From: Plutella xylostella
Lineage: Eukaryota; Arthropoda; Insecta; Lepidoptera; Plutellidae
Direction: 5' to 3'
Assembly (NCBI RefSeq): GCF_932276165.1
Contig: NC_063986.1
Coordinates: 9,994,501-10,058,500, forward strand
DNA length: 64,000 bases
Position 1 is the stretch's first letter. Each line of letters starts with the position of its first letter. Both the position numbers and the translations under genes were made by a program. The notes under the pieces are model-generated. The model was not told the DNA's origin, ran no database searches, and saw only the letters and a list, made by a program, of their open reading frames with translations. Of this stretch, positions 58,001 to 61,000 are shown piece after piece.

Positions 58001-61000
58001 GCGTTCGTTTGGCCGGTCTGTACGCAGCTAAAGATAAAAGACCACAATGCATAACAGGATGATAACAAGGTCTACTTCAATGACGAATTGGTTTACTTAC
58101 ACTCGCTCATCTCGATTTGTGTTGTGTACTTGCGATTGAGACGTCTTTGATGACGAATAGTACGGAAATCCTCATAATAAGTATGGCCTCACTTTGAATA
58201 CCAGTAGAATAATAACAATCTCGCGTATCATAACCATCGAGTATTTATGATAGTCATTACCTTCTCTGTGGATCTAGTCTGTCAGTCAGTCATTGTTGTT
58301 TACTTGTTTACAATCATTTTTTACAATTATTACCTAAAAGGGAAAAGGTACCTACAATTCTATCTTTTGATTACCAAGCCTTGTTCCTCATCTCGTTTTA
58401 TGTTGTGCTGTGCTGTGAATACGTGTGACCTATGTTATGAAGCATAAAATGAAACTGTTCTGTATTCATAAAAGATAATTATTGTGTATCAATAAAGTGA
58501 TACTTATGGAGTAAAATGAAATGTCTACAATGGATTGGGTACTTTGAGTACCCAAAATCTCGGTAGGTACCTTGACGATGTGGCTCCAAGTGTGGTGCTG
58601 ATGCACGCATACTTTTTTATTGACCTTGGCTTTGATTTTTTTGGCATTGACCTTGGCTTTCAAGTTCATGGTCATTCTGTCAAACGTACCTAAACATGAA
58701 TAGGGTGACTATGAAATTTTAAAATGAACTAAATAAAACTGTTTTATGTTGGTCAGCTTAAAGCAAATAAAATACGTTTTTTAATGTCTTATCGTGTTCA
58801 GTATCATCAGCTGTATCTACCATTTCCCGCTCCAACGCAATCAAGTTAACACCCTGTATATCTAAACTGTAATTTTTCCACTTCCAGGGCGGAAGAGGAG
58901 CAATCATCGCAACTCCGCAGCTCGCTAGCCCGCGTGCGGTCCGAGCTGCACGCGAGTTCGCTGTGCCGGGACCTGCTCGAGCAACAGCGGGACGAGGCCG
59001 CCGCGCTCCGACACCAGGCCGTGACACACAACAGTGCGTATTTGTTTATAGTGCGACAAACTTATCTGTTCCGGTGAGAGCGAACTAAATTGATCCATAT
59101 CTCATAACTTACCAATGAATTATACAGTCATATAGATTAGATGGGTTCATTAAAACCGCAAGGGTGAATTACCACTACAGGCTAACTCACAATCTTATAG
59201 AATCAAGAAATATTAGACATTTACGTGAGCTCTCACCGGAACAGGTAAGTTTGTGGCACTATACTGGTGGAGCGTAGCGGACTGTATGTGAATGTTTTAA
59301 AGGCCCTAGGGCTGCTATTGTAGCTCGAGAAAGTAATTAAAACCGGAATTGTGGATTGATCCGTAACAGAAGAGGAAATTGTCCATAGACAATTATATAA
59401 AACATAGATAAGTAATAACCATAGACTATTAATGTTGCTAGCCTGACTGGGGAAGAACAATCATCCCGGCTCTGCAGCTCGCTAGTAAGTGTGCGCTATG
59501 CCGGGGCCTCCTTGAGCAACATAGAGACACCAGGCACAAACACACAACAGTGCGTATTGTGTTGTTTACTGGACAAGAGGAGCAACCATCGCTCCGCCAC
59601 CAGGCCGTGACACACAACAGTGCGTATTGTGTTGTTTGTGCATCTAGAATCTAGATGTGCAGATTTACTCACGATGTTTTCCTTCACCGTGGTAGAAAGA
59701 ACCCTTACTTCTAAAGAATGTTTGATACATTTCTGGATTCGAAGGCCTAACGAATGAGAGCTAAGACACGAAAAACAGAATCTTGGGCTGCTACAAATTA
59801 GCCCCCTCCTTACCGGTAAGATCGTCAGGTTTATAAAAGACCTGCACCTGAAGAGTGAGATTTGACTCGGCATGGGGACTCACAATAGATCTATTAGGTC
59901 GCAGAGGCGAATGGGCACTGGTTTTATATCTATCCGTTACGCCACCACAACCCTATAGAATTATCACAGCTACAGTTTAATTCCCCAGACGAGCTGCAAT
60001 CGGAGCTAGAACGCGTGTTAGCTGAGCGGACCGAGCTGCAAGCTTTGGCTGACCGGCTGCAGGCCGCGCTGAGGACCCTGGAGGACGAGCAGAGGACACT
60101 GCTGGACGAGAACAAACGGGTATGTTACAGTGTACACTACAGAGGACACTGCTGGACGAGAACAAACGGGTATGTTACAGTGTACACTACAGAGGTCACT
60201 GCTGGACGAGAACAAACGGGTATGTTACAGTGTACACTACAGAGGACACTGCTGGACGAGAACAAACGGGTATGTTACAGTGTACACTACAGACGACACT
60301 GCTGGACGAGAACAAACGGGTATATTACAGTGTACACTACAGAGGACACTGCTGGACGAGAACAAACGGGTATATTACAGTGTACAGTACAGAGGACACT
60401 GCTGGACGAGAACAAACAGGTATGTTACAGTGTACACTACAGAGGACACTGCTGGACGAGAACAAACGGGTATGTTACAGTGTACACTGCTGGACGAGAA
60501 CAAACGGGTATATTACAGTGTACACTACAGAGGACACTGCTGGACGAGAACAAACGGGTATGTTACAGTGTACAGTACAGAGGACACTTCTGGACGAGAA
60601 CAAACGGGTATGTTACAGTGTACACTACAGAGGACACTGCTGGACGAGAACAAACGGGTATGTTACAGTGTACACTACAGATGACCTGCAGGCGCTGGCG
60701 GACCGGGTTTTACGAAATGAATTTCTGTTGCATAAAAGAGATATACGAGAGGTATTCAGCTTAATATACCCTTTTTGCAACACCCTGTGGAGTTGCACAA
60801 TTACTCACCACTTTTGGAAATCACTGTGTAGTTTAGTGACTTTATTCCAATAAAATTATTTTAGGTCCAAACCAATGAAATAGGCTTGTATTTAAACCTC
60901 CACCAAAAAATATTCAATTCTGCCTCCAATAAATTCGAAATCTCCGCCAAAACGGATAAATCGTCACCAAATCATGTGTGCTATAATATTGCAGAAATGA

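Noticed and set aside
59977..60215. Ser-rich minus-strand frames opposite exon 14 and the tandem array
   Set aside because: Antisense readings of coiled-coil coding sequence and repeats.
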